Counted from the stretch's first letter, positions 19,218-27,453 are shown. The stretch is DNA of 42,383 nt from Puniceicoccaceae bacterium (GCA_017857255.1 JAFMDL010000014.1:1-42383); one strand, 5' to 3'. Translations and numbers: made by a program. The notes: generated by a model not told the origin, from the letters alone.

Positions 19218-19988
19218 TTAGTTTTTCAGTTCGACCGGCAGTGCAATGAAACGTGCTTCTTGGGTATTATTGTTCGCAATTGCAATCACGTCAGCAATTG
19301 CTGGGGATAATTCAGGTTGAGAAATCCATTGCCAACCACTGCTATCCGCTTGCCGGTAGCCAGCATCGTCGCCAGAGCGTGTGCGGTAGTAGGCAGCACC
19401 TAGGCCTATGTAGATCGATTCTACTTCACCCTGACTGCCATCGCCGAGGGTTCGAATTTCTTCATGTACGGTGATAGAGCGGTCGAATTTATTAATTGTA
19501 TTTAAAATACCAACAACGGTTTGCATACGCTCGGCGATGCCGAGTGTAGAGTTCTCGGAATCATTGGGAATACGTTGAAACAAGCTGCCGAGTTGAATGC
19601 TAAGTGGTTCAGGCAGAGCGGATTTTAAATTGATTAACTTTGGTTCGATTTCAGTAAGAAATTTTGCGATCTGCTGTCGGCCTGTATTGAGAGATTGTTG
19701 TTCAGTGATTAAATCGGCACGTACGGCATCGGCATCGGTAGCAGTGGCCTTAATTTCCTGCAGTGACTCATCCAGCGTGGTGATTTCTGCCTGGGTGACT
19801 TTAGTCAAGTCGTTGAGCAGGGTGTGCGTCACTTCCCATTGAATGGCTTCACTGGAAATAGCTTTTTCTGTCGCAACCCACTCCTTGACGATCGTACGCG
19901 TGGATTCGATGGCGATCGATCCAGATGCGGATAGTACAAGGCCCAGGATTGCAAAGCTGTTGATATAGATGTGTTTGTGGATGACCAT
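19218..19988 (-). CDS. DUF3450-type periplasmic protein, first gene of the TonB2 operon
   Basis: A 256-residue exported protein with a signal peptide (about 1-27, FAILGLVLSASGSIA), a long coiled-coil stretch (about 33-100, EWVATEKAISSEAIQWEVTHTLL region and LDESLQEIKATATDADAVRADL) and a globular C-terminal half. Conserved features include SIYIGLGAAYYRT and SGWQWISQPEL. This matches my memory of the DUF3450 family, whose members precede ttpC in TonB2 clusters. The gene heads a tightly packed minus-strand operon and is divergent from the ferric ABC transporter. The exact role is unknown; stabilising the TonB2 complex is the usual guess. Confidence 0.8.
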   Translation of the reverse strand: MVIHKHIYINSFAILGLVLSASGSIAIESTRTIVKEWVATEKAISSEAIQWEVTHTLLNDLTKVTQAEITTLDESLQEIKATATDADAVRADLITEQQSLNTGRQQIAKFLTEIEPKLINLKSALPEPLSIQLGSLFQRIPNDSENSTLGIAERMQTVVGILNTINKFDRSITVHEEIRTLGDGSQGEVESIYIGLGAAYYRTRSGDDAGYRQADSSGWQWISQPELSPAIADVIAIANNNTQEARFIALPVELKN

Positions 19989-20006
19989 AGCTGAACAATT
20001 TCAAAT

Positions 20007-20021
20007 TGAGACAGAATCTCA
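20007..20021. promoter_or_regulatory. Candidate Fur-like iron box between the TonB2 operon and the ferric ABC transporter
   Basis: A 15-bp palindrome TGAGA-CAGAA-TCTCA has the 7-1-7 shape of Fur sites (TGAGAAT-N-ATTCTCA-type). It sits 19 bp upstream of the DUF3450 start and in the shared spacer with the plus-strand transporter. A second copy with the same arms occurs upstream of the AraC regulator (24693-24707). Fur itself is not encoded in the window. Confidence 0.55.
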
Positions 20022-20122
20022 TAGTTTGAGTTGCAGGGAAGCAAGCCTATGCGTACTGTAATTTATACTAAATAATAGCAAAGTGATACTTTGGTTTCTG
20101 CCCGAATAAGGAGTAAAATTAG

Positions 20123-20149
20123 CTATTTTGTAAAATAGATTGGTATACT
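20123..20149 (+). promoter_or_regulatory. Promoter candidate of the ferric ABC transporter with an overlapping palindrome
   Basis: A perfect palindrome CTATTTT-GT-AAAATAG lies at 20123-20138, and a -10-like TATACT is at 20144-20149. The palindrome covers where a -35 element and repressor would sit. No good -35 hexamer is seen, which would suit an activated promoter. If transcription starts about 7 bp later, the ATG at 20159 would be almost leaderless and the ATG at 20270 would have a leader of about 110 nt. Confidence 0.4.
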
Positions 20150-20269
20150 GCATTTCATATGTGGGTCATTTTCCTCCGTACTCGAGTAGTTTTTAAAGGA
20201 GATTTTTTGTTAGTCTTGTTATTTTTTGGGTGTGCTCTATGCCCATCAGCATCTTCTTTTCCAATTACA

Positions 20270-21280
20270 ATGAAAGCACTCACTTTATATATTCTCAGTG
20301 CAATGGCATTTTGTTCAGTATCGCTGGCAGAAACATTGACGATTTATAGTTACCGACACTATGAGAGTGATGTGCTGCTCTTTGAGAAATTTACAAAGCA
20401 GACAGGTATTAAAGTCGAAGTTGTAAAAAGTAAGGCTGGTGCATTGCTGGAGCGTTTAAAAGCTGAAGGAGATAAGACGCCTGCAGATATTCTGATTACC
20501 TCAGATGCTGGGCGCTTACATCAGGCTAGCGAAGCGGGTATACTGCAACCGCTTCAATCTGCATTTCTCGAGCAGCGCGTGCCCATCAATCTGCGAGATT
20601 CTGAGGGTTATTGGTTTGGTTTTACTCAGCGTGCTCGTGTGCTGGTGTATGCGCCTGACCGCGTCAATGAGAAAGAGCTGAGTACTTACGAAGACCTAGC
20701 CAATGAGGATTGGCGGGGGCGTGTGCTTGTGCGCTCTTCGGCCAATGTCTACAATCAGTCGTTGTTGTCTTCATTGATTGATTCCAATGGCAAGCAGCAG
20801 GCCATCCAGTGGGCTGAAGCGGTGCGCAACAATATGGCGCGTGCACCGCAAGGTAGTGATCGAGACCAAATGCGAGCGGTTGCCGCGGGTTTAGCGGATG
20901 TTGCGATCGTCAACACGTACTATTTGGGTCTGTTGGCTAACTCGGATAATCAGAAAGATCGTGATGTCGCGGCACAATTGAAGATCTTTTTTCCGAACCA
21001 AGCAGAGCGCGGGACCCACGTGAATGTGAGTGGTGCTGGCATTGTTGCAGGGACGAACAGTTTCGAAGCTGCTAAGCAGTTTCTTGAGTATTTGGCTACA
21101 GATGAAGCGCAGACGGTTTTTCCTAGTGCAACTTATGAATACCCAGTTGTACCTGGCATTGCATGGTCACCATTGCAATTGCAGTGGGGGAGGTTCAAAG
21201 CTGATACGATCAGTTTGACTCGATTGGGAGAGCTAAATGCCGATGCGATTCGCTGCTTTAATCTTGCAGGATGGGAGTAA
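20270..21280 (+). CDS. fbpA: Ferric iron ABC transporter substrate-binding protein
   Basis: A 336-residue periplasmic iron-binding protein of the FbpA/FutA type. The start at 20270 gives a normal signal peptide (MKALTLYILSAMAFCSVSLAE, cleaved near residue 20); an upstream ATG at 20159 would add 37 residues carrying a second hydrophobic stretch. The mature protein starts TLTIYSYRHYESD and later shows the paired tyrosines NTYYLGLL used for Fe(3+) binding in this family. The gene precedes permease and ATPase genes, completing the transporter, and lies opposite the TonB2 operon. Ferric iron as substrate is inferred from family and context. Confidence 0.9.
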   Translation: MKALTLYILSAMAFCSVSLAETLTIYSYRHYESDVLLFEKFTKQTGIKVEVVKSKAGALLERLKAEGDKTPADILITSDAGRLHQASEAGILQPLQSAFLEQRVPINLRDSEGYWFGFTQRARVLVYAPDRVNEKELSTYEDLANEDWRGRVLVRSSANVYNQSLLSSLIDSNGKQQAIQWAEAVRNNMARAPQGSDRDQMRAVAAGLADVAIVNTYYLGLLANSDNQKDRDVAAQLKIFFPNQAERGTHVNVSGAGIVAGTNSFEAAKQFLEYLATDEAQTVFPSATYEYPVVPGIAWSPLQLQWGRFKADTISLTRLGELNADAIRCFNLAGWE

Positions 21281-21282
21281 TA

Positions 21283-22911
21283 ATGGGCCCGCAAAATAGG
21301 AAGCAGTTGCAGGTCGATTTTTGGTCGGTTGCAGTTGTGCTCTGTGCACTTTTGCTACTGGCGCCATTGATTGCTGTTTTTATTGGTGTTTTTCAGCCGA
21401 CTGAAGAGTGGCAGCACTTGGCGAGCACCGTGTTGCCGGGATACCTGCTAAATACCTTGATCCTAGTGTTTGGCGTGGGATTGGTGAGTGTTCTTTTTGC
21501 CGTGCCGACGGCATGGTTTGTTGCTACTTATGAGTTTCCCACTCGGCGGTTTTGGAAGTGGGCATTGGTCATGCCGTTGGCCGTGCCGACTTTTGCATCT
21601 GCATTTACTTATTTTGACGTATTAGAATTATCGATACCTTTAATAATTAAAGTCCGTGACGTCTGGGGCTTTGAGGCCTCACAGTGGGTCGAGCGTTTGA
21701 TTCGTTATGGGATGTTGATATTGTTACTTAGCTCTGTACTTTATCCTTATATTTATTTGAGCCTACGCTCGACTTTTTCAAAGCAGCAAGGGGTTTATTT
21801 TGAGGCAGGTCGAATGCTTGGTAAACGTCCTAGCTCGATATTCAGACGGGTTGCTTTGCCGATGGCACGACCGACTTTGATTGCCGGACTTAGCCTAGTG
21901 ATTATGGAGGTCGTCAATGAGTACGGAGCGGTCAACTTGTTCGGAGTTCCGACACTCACTGAAGGTATTTTTCGTACTTGGTTTGGTCTCGGAGATAGAG
22001 CTTCAGGATTACGCTTGGCAGTGATTGTTGTGATTATCGTATTTGCGATTTTAGCCTTCGAAGCCTGGCAACGGAAACGTTTACGCTACGTGGAGGGAGC
22101 GCAGACTAATAGTGCTCATCGTCGGGTTCGGATAGGATGGCGACGTGCTTGGATTGTCGTATTTTTTTGTGCGCTGCCGGTATTGATTGGTTTTTTATTT
22201 CCAGTGCTGCGTTTAGTGTACTGGGCAATCGCAGCGACTGAGGGGTTCGATTTTTTTGGTTTTTTGGGTCAGGCTGCCCGTAGCTTGGGGTTGGCTTCTG
22301 CGACTGCACTATTACTAAGTTTCGTTGCCTTTTTCTTGGCATTCAGTGTGCGAGTAAAAGGCGATTCAAGGGTTTGTAAATTAGTGCAGGCGTCAACTCT
22401 AGGCTATGCGATTCCTAGTGTGGTGACTGCTGTTGGGGTGATGGTTTTATTGGGTAGTATCGACCATCTGTTATCCGATGTATCACTGTCGCTGGTTCTA
22501 AGCGGCAGTCTGTTTGCAATTAGTTTTGCGTATATGGTGCGTTTTATGACTGTGGCCTATCAGCCATTGAATGCGAGTATGCAGGGTGTTTGCACTACAT
22601 TGCATGAAGCCTCGCGTACACTTGGACAGGGGAATTGGCAAAGTTTAACGCGTATACATTGGCCCTTGTTACGGATGAATATCTTGGCCTGTGCGACTTT
22701 GGTTTTTATAGATATCATGAAAGAATTACCCCTTACTTTGGTACTGCGCCCGAGTGATTTTGAGACGTTGGCAACCTTTGCATTCGGTTTTGCTAAAGAG
22801 GGATATATTTATGACTGCGCGTTGCCTTCATTATTGATTATATCTCTTGGGGTTTGGGGCTTGCTTGTGATTGAGCGTTCGGTTGATAAAGAGGCCAGTC
22901 AATCATGTTAG
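21283..22911 (+). CDS. fbpB: Ferric iron ABC transporter permease, fused two-domain type
   Basis: A 542-residue inner-membrane permease of the FbpB/SfuB type, with two permease halves fused in one chain. About twelve hydrophobic helices can be seen (first ones about 18-38 and 55-80). Each half carries an EAA-type loop that contacts the ATPase: YFEAGRMLGKRPSSIFRRVALPMARP in the first and LHEASRTLGQGNWQSLTRIHWPLLR in the second. An earlier in-frame ATG at 21271 overlaps fbpA, but the ATG at 21283 directly follows the fbpA stop and has a GGGAG ribosome site, so I choose it. It overlaps the ATPase gene by 7 bp. Confidence 0.92.
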   Translation: MGPQNRKQLQVDFWSVAVVLCALLLLAPLIAVFIGVFQPTEEWQHLASTVLPGYLLNTLILVFGVGLVSVLFAVPTAWFVATYEFPTRRFWKWALVMPLAVPTFASAFTYFDVLELSIPLIIKVRDVWGFEASQWVERLIRYGMLILLLSSVLYPYIYLSLRSTFSKQQGVYFEAGRMLGKRPSSIFRRVALPMARPTLIAGLSLVIMEVVNEYGAVNLFGVPTLTEGIFRTWFGLGDRASGLRLAVIVVIIVFAILAFEAWQRKRLRYVEGAQTNSAHRRVRIGWRRAWIVVFFCALPVLIGFLFPVLRLVYWAIAATEGFDFFGFLGQAARSLGLASATALLLSFVAFFLAFSVRVKGDSRVCKLVQASTLGYAIPSVVTAVGVMVLLGSIDHLLSDVSLSLVLSGSLFAISFAYMVRFMTVAYQPLNASMQGVCTTLHEASRTLGQGNWQSLTRIHWPLLRMNILACATLVFIDIMKELPLTLVLRPSDFETLATFAFGFAKEGYIYDCALPSLLIISLGVWGLLVIERSVDKEASQSC

Positions 22912-23624
22912 AGGTTCAAAATATTTCAAAATCATTTCCGGGGAACGATGTTCCTGCGGTGCATGATGTCTCTTTTCGGGTGGCGTCAGGTGAGTTGCTC
23001 TCCTTAGTGGGTGAAAGTGGCAGCGGTAAAACAACCTTGTTACGCATGATTGCAGGCTTGGAAATTCCGGAAGCGGGTCAGATACAGACAACCCGTGGGT
23101 GTTTGTTCGGAGAGAAAAATTGGGTCGTCCCGGAGCAGCGTCGAATTGGGCTGGTTTTTCAAGGAGGGGCACTGTTCCCGCATATGTCAGTGGCTCAGAA
23201 TTTGTGGTATGCAATGGGAAAAATCCCCAAGAGCGAGCTTCAAGATCGTGCTGAAGAATACCTTAAATTGGTGCAATTGAATGGTAAAGCGAACCGCTAT
23301 CCACATGAGTTATCCGGGGGGGAGCGCCAGCGTGTTGCATTGGCACGTGCCTTGGTCGCCAAGCCAGATATTATCTTATTGGATGAGCCTTATAGTAATT
23401 TGGATGTGGCACTCACCGCGGATTTGCGAGAGCAGGTGCGCGATGTCTTGCATCAAAAAAATATCACTGGTGTGCTAGTCACGCATGATCCAGCGGATGC
23501 CCGTCATTTTGCTGATCGTATAGCGATACTGCGCAAAGGAGTGTTAGTCCAACTGGGGCTCGTAAAGGATGTGGTTGATCATCCCTGCGATATGTATTGT
23601 AGCTTGCTGATACGCGGGGGCTAA
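22905..23624 (+). CDS. fbpC: Ferric iron ABC transporter ATP-binding protein
   Basis: A 239-residue ABC ATPase that drives iron import. Walker A GESGSGKTT is at 36-44, the Q-loop at about 86, the signature LSGGE at 136-140, Walker B ILLDEP at 156-161 and the switch His at 194 (VTHD). It is shorter than the 350-residue FbpC with a regulatory C-terminal domain: it ends soon after the RecA-like core (VVDHPCDMYCSLL), so the regulatory (TOBE-like) domain is missing. The three genes form one operon by overlaps. The gene ends 13 bp from the convergent AraC gene. Confidence 0.92.
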   Translation: MLEVQNISKSFPGNDVPAVHDVSFRVASGELLSLVGESGSGKTTLLRMIAGLEIPEAGQIQTTRGCLFGEKNWVVPEQRRIGLVFQGGALFPHMSVAQNLWYAMGKIPKSELQDRAEEYLKLVQLNGKANRYPHELSGGERQRVALARALVAKPDIILLDEPYSNLDVALTADLREQVRDVLHQKNITGVLVTHDPADARHFADRIAILRKGVLVQLGLVKDVVDHPCDMYCSLLIRGG

Positions 23625-23637
23625 CACTGCAGTCTGA

Positions 23638-24612
23638 TCATGACAGCCTTTGCAGGCATTGATATGCTTTCGGTAGCAGGCCATGCCGGTCCTTAAAGGC
23701 TCTGGCGAAATGGCTGGCATTCGAGTATCCTACCTCGTTGGCGACTTGTATCACACTATGGCGATCATTCTTTAATAATTCGGCGGCATGGTCCATTCGA
23801 ACTTCACGCAAAAAAGTAAAAGCGGTTTTACCGAGGGTGCTTTTGAAGGCCATTTTTAATTTATGCTCGTTAAGGCAGCCAAGCTTAGAAAGGTCATGGA
23901 TTGAATATTCGCGGCCTGGATCGTTACGCATCTCTTCGATAATTCTATCAATCGCATCGCGGTCATTTGCATTTAGGGTACGATCGATTGGATTGTTGTT
24001 TTTTGATTGGCTAAGGATTTCGGCGATCCAGGAAAGTACATTCGATTCCAGGTGCAGACGATGGCGCAGTCCATCGATCGATGAGTTTGCAATTTGTTTT
24101 GAGGCCTCAAATGCGCTGCGATTCATTTGTCCGCTGTTGAAGGGAACTGGTACAGCTGTATTGGCGAACTGTTCCAGATCAGCGAGGCGCTCGACATCCG
24201 CACCAAGATCCAGAAGCAAGCGGGTGAGTTCTTGGGAGCAGAGAATTAAGTCAATTTGGGCTGTTTCCGAACTCGTGCGATCAAGGCATAGTGCGGAGTT
24301 AGAAAAGCGGAACCATTGTCCCGGTTCGAGTTTTTCGACGTCGTTGTTGATCGCCGTTGCTTTCGCCCAGCCTTTGTTGACATAGCCCAGTACCAGTCGC
24401 TCTTGATTGAAATCGATATTGATTGCGATGGGGCCATTAATCCGTAGCTCCAAACTTAAGTAATCAAGCCCCTGTTTGAGACAAACACGTTTGGCTGAAA
24501 AATAACTGTGTGAGTCGTTCCAACTGAGGGATTGAGCTGGTTGGAATGGGCAGGAGATTTCTGCGCCTGATTGCTCGTGGTGGAATGCGATGCCTGTATT
24601 CGTGCGCTTCAA
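23638..24612 (-). CDS. AraC-family regulator, PchR-like
   Basis: A 324-residue transcription regulator. The C-terminal 100 residues form a double helix-turn-helix AraC/XylS domain (about 225-324, SIHDLSKLGCLNEHKLKMAF, then the second HTH QVANEVGYSNASHFARAFKDRHG). The N-terminal part (about 1-200) is a ligand-sensing region without a clear cupin motif. Regulators of this layout (PchR, YbtA) bind siderophores and activate uptake genes. Its place beside a ferric transporter, TonB receptor and TonB2 operon makes iron-siderophore sensing the best guess. Its upstream region contains a perfect TGAGA-N5-TCTCA palindrome, 81 bp before the start. Confidence 0.85.
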   Translation of the reverse strand: MKRTNTGIAFHHEQSGAEISCPFQPAQSLSWNDSHSYFSAKRVCLKQGLDYLSLELRINGPIAINIDFNQERLVLGYVNKGWAKATAINNDVEKLEPGQWFRFSNSALCLDRTSSETAQIDLILCSQELTRLLLDLGADVERLADLEQFANTAVPVPFNSGQMNRSAFEASKQIANSSIDGLRHRLHLESNVLSWIAEILSQSKNNNPIDRTLNANDRDAIDRIIEEMRNDPGREYSIHDLSKLGCLNEHKLKMAFKSTLGKTAFTFLREVRMDHAAELLKNDRHSVIQVANEVGYSNASHFARAFKDRHGLLPKAYQCLQRLS

Positions 24613-24689
24613 TGAATGGTATTATCTATTTGAGATGTGTGGGTGGCACTCATGAGCAAAACTTGGTGCCTAGCAATTGTAGCTAATGC

Positions 24690-24710
24690 TAATGAGACTT
24701 ACTCTCATTA
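24690..24710. promoter_or_regulatory. Candidate Fur-like operator upstream of the AraC regulator
   Basis: A perfect inverted repeat with 8-bp arms (TAATGAGA and TCTCATTA, 5-bp spacer) contains the same TGAGA-N5-TCTCA core (24693-24707) as the site at 20007-20021. Both sites sit upstream of iron-uptake genes, so a common iron regulator is plausible. Confidence 0.55.
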
Positions 24711-24793
24711 ATGGGAAGTCTGCAACATTTATTATCCTATTTTGTGTATCGTATGAGTTGAGCGACACAGAACCCCTTACTGATGTCCAACAT

Positions 24794-25254
24794 TTAACTG
24801 AGTCTTAGAATTCCGCCAGTAAGAATACGTGCACGTAAGCCGCCGTGCCCCTTCAAATAATCTTCAGCGCCGGGGGCAATTGCCTGATCCATCCAGTAAC
24901 AGGGGCGGCATTCTTCGACACCTTCAAATTCAATGCTTGTATGCTGAACCGTTGGCCAATTAAGAAATTCAGATCACTTCCTGAGGTGAGTATGTTACGA
25001 CGGAATAGAGCCGGATCTAGTTCAGGTAACCCGCATTGCTCTTTAATACGAATATACACGGTCCAATCAAAGAAGGTGATTTGACCTTTAAAGTTTTCTT
25101 TATGGTCTAGGTAACGATCATTCGCCAGACCACGACCTGCAAGGCATTCAACTGAAGCTACTTTTTCGATACCATGGTCGAGTCTGTTTTTGCCATGCCG
25201 TCCGACGAAGTCATGACCAGCGGAGATGTAGATGGCTTTGATTGTTATATCCAT
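24794..25254 (-). pseudogene. MOSC-domain protein gene with a single-base frameshift
   Basis: The minus strand encodes a MOSC-domain protein (molybdenum cofactor handling) in two frames. The first frame (25254 to about 24940) gives about 105 residues including VECLAGRGLANDRYLDHKENF and ALFRRNILTSG. The second frame, ending at the stop at 24794-24796, gives IEFEGVEECRPCYWMDQAIAPGAEDYLK and GGLRARILTGG, the expected MOSC Cys-containing end. The frames meet at 24936-24938: restoring one T (plus strand) at TT joins them into a continuous chain with no gap or extra residue (IQ then SIEFEGVEE). Read as is, the first frame continues into 25 unrelated residues and stops at 24853. So it is a recent pseudogene or a sequencing/assembly error. 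It is the last gene of the moaC-mobA-moaD-moaE run. Confidence 0.85.
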
Positions 25255-25351
25255 GTGACTGAATCTGAAAATCGGGTGACAGGTAAGTCTGCCGCAAAGA
25301 ATTATTTTACTGCAGCGTCTACCATATTGAGGCGATCACGCAGATTATTTT

Positions 25352-25828
25352 TTAGTGATGATGTACGTCTTTATGGTGGTCATGTTCCAGATTCTTTGGA
25401 TCGGCACAGCCACAATGGTTATTCTCGATCCATGCGTCACTGCCATCTGAATAGACTTCTTTTTTCCAGATCGGTAGCCGGTGCTTAACGTTATCGATGA
25501 TGTAACGCGCCGCTAAAAAAGTATCGCCGCGGTGATGTGCGGTGGCGCCGACCCAGACCGCAATATCCCCGGTCGAGAGAAGTCCTAAGCGATGTACAAT
25601 CGCGGCGTCTTGGATGTGGAATTTGATTTTCGCTTCTTCAATAATTGCCTCTGCGATCGATGGGGCGAGTTGTGCATAGCCGTGGTAGTGAAGCGCGGCC
25701 ACGGGTTTGCCTTCGTTGTGATCGCGTACCCAACCTTCATAGCTGCAGTAACCACCAGCGGAGAGTGAGAGTAACTCTTGGCGCAGTGCCATCGGATCAA
25801 TCGGATTTTCGGTGAGTTGAAATTTCAT
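25352..25828 (-). CDS. moaE: Molybdopterin synthase catalytic subunit MoaE
   Basis: A 158-residue MoaE, the large subunit of molybdopterin synthase, which with thiocarboxylated MoaD inserts two sulfurs into precursor Z. Diagnostic stretches are YEGWVRDHNEGKPV, HRLGLLSTGDIAVWVG, then FLAARYIIDNVKHRLPIWKKEVYSDG, with the lysine cluster that lines the active site. The C-terminus has an unusual Asp/His-rich end (CGCADPKNLEHDHHKDVHHH) with two cysteines, beyond the normal family end. It lies 97 bp before the MOSC gene and 114 bp after moaD. Confidence 0.95.
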   Translation of the reverse strand: MKFQLTENPIDPMALRQELLSLSAGGYCSYEGWVRDHNEGKPVAALHYHGYAQLAPSIAEAIIEEAKIKFHIQDAAIVHRLGLLSTGDIAVWVGATAHHRGDTFLAARYIIDNVKHRLPIWKKEVYSDGSDAWIENNHCGCADPKNLEHDHHKDVHHH

Positions 25829-25849
25829 TTTCAGCGAAGAAGTGAACGG

Positions 25850-25876
25850 GGTAGGAAGGTATAATGGTAGGAAGGT
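25850..25876. repeat. Short tandem-like direct repeat in the moaD-moaE spacer
   Basis: The 11-mer GGTAGGAAGGT occurs at 25850-25860 and again at 25866-25876, a 16-bp period. On the coding strand it is Cys/Pro-coding-like sequence but no reading frame uses it. Function unknown. Confidence 0.4.
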
Positions 25877-25942
25877 CGAAAAGTGTGCTAAACTTGCAAT
25901 GCTTCATACTTGGCTACTTTTACACTATTTTGCGCAGCAAAA

Positions 25943-26182
25943 TTAACCTCCAGTCATCGGCGGAAGGAATGCGATGGTGTCTCCGTCGTGGAGTTCAGTC
26001 TGATGTGCAGAGAGCTCGTGGTTGATCGCGACTTGCAGTTGGGTGAACTCGTACGGGAACTGGTAGGTGGCACGAATCTCGGCATAGAGCGTCGCGGGTG
26101 AATGCTCGATGAGCTCACGGGTTTCTTCCTTTTTTCCAGCGAGGTCGGCGAGCTGCGCGAAATAAATGACTTTAATTTGCAT
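25943..26182 (-). CDS. moaD: Molybdopterin synthase sulfur carrier subunit MoaD
   Basis: A 79-residue ubiquitin-fold sulfur carrier ending in the required double glycine (FLPPMTGG), which is thiocarboxylated and donates sulfur through MoaE. The N-terminus IKVIYFAQLADLAGKKEE is typical of MoaD. It is transcribed with mobA (52 bp upstream) and moaE. The activating MoeB is not in the window. Confidence 0.93.
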   Translation of the reverse strand: MQIKVIYFAQLADLAGKKEETRELIEHSPATLYAEIRATYQFPYEFTQLQVAINHELSAHQTELHDGDTIAFLPPMTGG

Positions 26183-26234
26183 GCTTTAAAAGGGTCTAAA
26201 AACGGGAGTTGATATGGGCGAGATTTTGCTCTGA

Positions 26235-26822
26235 CTACTGCTTCAGGGCATTAAATTCATCGGCGGTATTAATGTTATTGAGGCTGCGCGGGTCGTCTTG
26301 CTCAATTAGGGTCGCTTGTTTGATGATCAGTAGTTTCCGAGGGCAGCATTTACCCAGTTCTTTAGCGAGTGATAACAAGCCATCGTAGCTTCCAGCTGGA
26401 TAGATTGCACAGAGCGGCTCAGGTAATCCATCGTGAATGCTCTGATACGCGGTCAGCTCTGGGTGGTCAGTTGTCCGGAAGGCGGCAATCAATTTTTCTA
26501 GGGTTGCCGTGGTCAGGTTGGGCAGATCGCAAGCTAATATTAGCCAGTGAGCATCAGGATGTGCGCGCATAGCGGAGAGTATGCCACACAATGGCCCGCT
26601 TGCCTCGTCGACGTCATCGTGGATTGTTGCAGTGCCTGCTGGAGTCGGGAAGCTTTGTTCTTTTTGTTGCGAGATAAATACCTCTGTACAGACGGATTGT
26701 AGAAGTGCTGAAGTACGTTCGAGTTGGGTACGTTTGCCATCGTAGCTAAGGAGAGCTTTATCACTGCCCATGCGTTGGCTTTTGCCACCGACTAACACAA
26801 GTCCTTTAATTTCAGTGTTCAT
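26235..26822 (-). CDS. mobA: Molybdenum cofactor guanylyltransferase MobA
   Basis: A 195-residue nucleotidyltransferase that attaches GMP to molybdopterin to form the guanine dinucleotide cofactor of DMSO-reductase-type enzymes. The nucleotide-binding motif LVGGKSQRMGSDKALL is at 10-25, and a metal-binding LACDLPNL stretch lies in the middle. Its ATG overlaps the moaC stop by 4 bp (ATGA), so both are coupled. Presence of mobA implies a molybdoenzyme of the bis-MGD class elsewhere in the genome. Confidence 0.92.
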   Translation of the reverse strand: MNTEIKGLVLVGGKSQRMGSDKALLSYDGKRTQLERTSALLQSVCTEVFISQQKEQSFPTPAGTATIHDDVDEASGPLCGILSAMRAHPDAHWLILACDLPNLTTATLEKLIAAFRTTDHPELTAYQSIHDGLPEPLCAIYPAGSYDGLLSLAKELGKCCPRKLLIIKQATLIEQDDPRSLNNINTADEFNALKQ

Positions 26823-27298
26823 TGTATGGATCGCTTAAAGTCACTTTTACCGCCGGTCTTTACGACCAAGCGAGTAGACTCGATCGTGACATCTTTGGAG
26901 ACTGCTTTACACATGTCATAGATAGTTAAGGCCGCGACGCTGGCGGCGGTGAGCGCTTCCATTTCGACGCCAGTCTGGTCCAGTACTTTGACCTTAGCTT
27001 CGATACGCAGACGTGCGCTATCAGCAGGCTCAATTTTAATCTTAACTGATTTCAAGTTAAGTGGGTGACAAAAGGGGATGAGCTCGGAGGTCTTCTTGGC
27101 AGCCATGGTGCCAGCAATGATGGCAGAATCCAGAATAGGGCCTTTTTTACTGCTCCAGCCTGCTTCGGCAAACGCGCTCATGATATCCGACCCGAGATTA
27201 ACAATGCTTTCGGCGATCGCAATCCGCTCAGTCACCTTTTTTTCAGACACGTCGACCATTGTTGGGCGTTGATCTTTATCGATATGTGTAAATTCCAT
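26819..27298 (-). CDS. moaC: Cyclic pyranopterin monophosphate synthase MoaC
   Basis: A 159-residue MoaC, which with the radical-SAM enzyme MoaA makes cyclic pyranopterin (precursor Z) from GTP. Diagnostic stretches are PTMVDVSEKKVTERIA near the start, KKTSELIPFCHPLNL, then GVEMEALTAASVAALTIYDMCKA and the C-terminal VKTGGKS. It starts the Mo cofactor operon in this window; moaA is not present here. It is divergent from the Cys-rich gene at 27454. Confidence 0.95.
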   Translation of the reverse strand: MEFTHIDKDQRPTMVDVSEKKVTERIAIAESIVNLGSDIMSAFAEAGWSSKKGPILDSAIIAGTMAAKKTSELIPFCHPLNLKSVKIKIEPADSARLRIEAKVKVLDQTGVEMEALTAASVAALTIYDMCKAVSKDVTIESTRLVVKTGGKSDFKRSIQ

Positions 27299-27453
27299 GT
27301 GATGAATACTATGTAGGCGTCACGATAGTGGATACAACCTAAAGTCGATTAGATTTAACGATAAACGCCTCATTTATAGTATGGGAATGAAAAAAAACGT
27401 CATCTTGTATTCATTTGTAGACGAGTCATATTATTTTGTATACTGATTCCATT

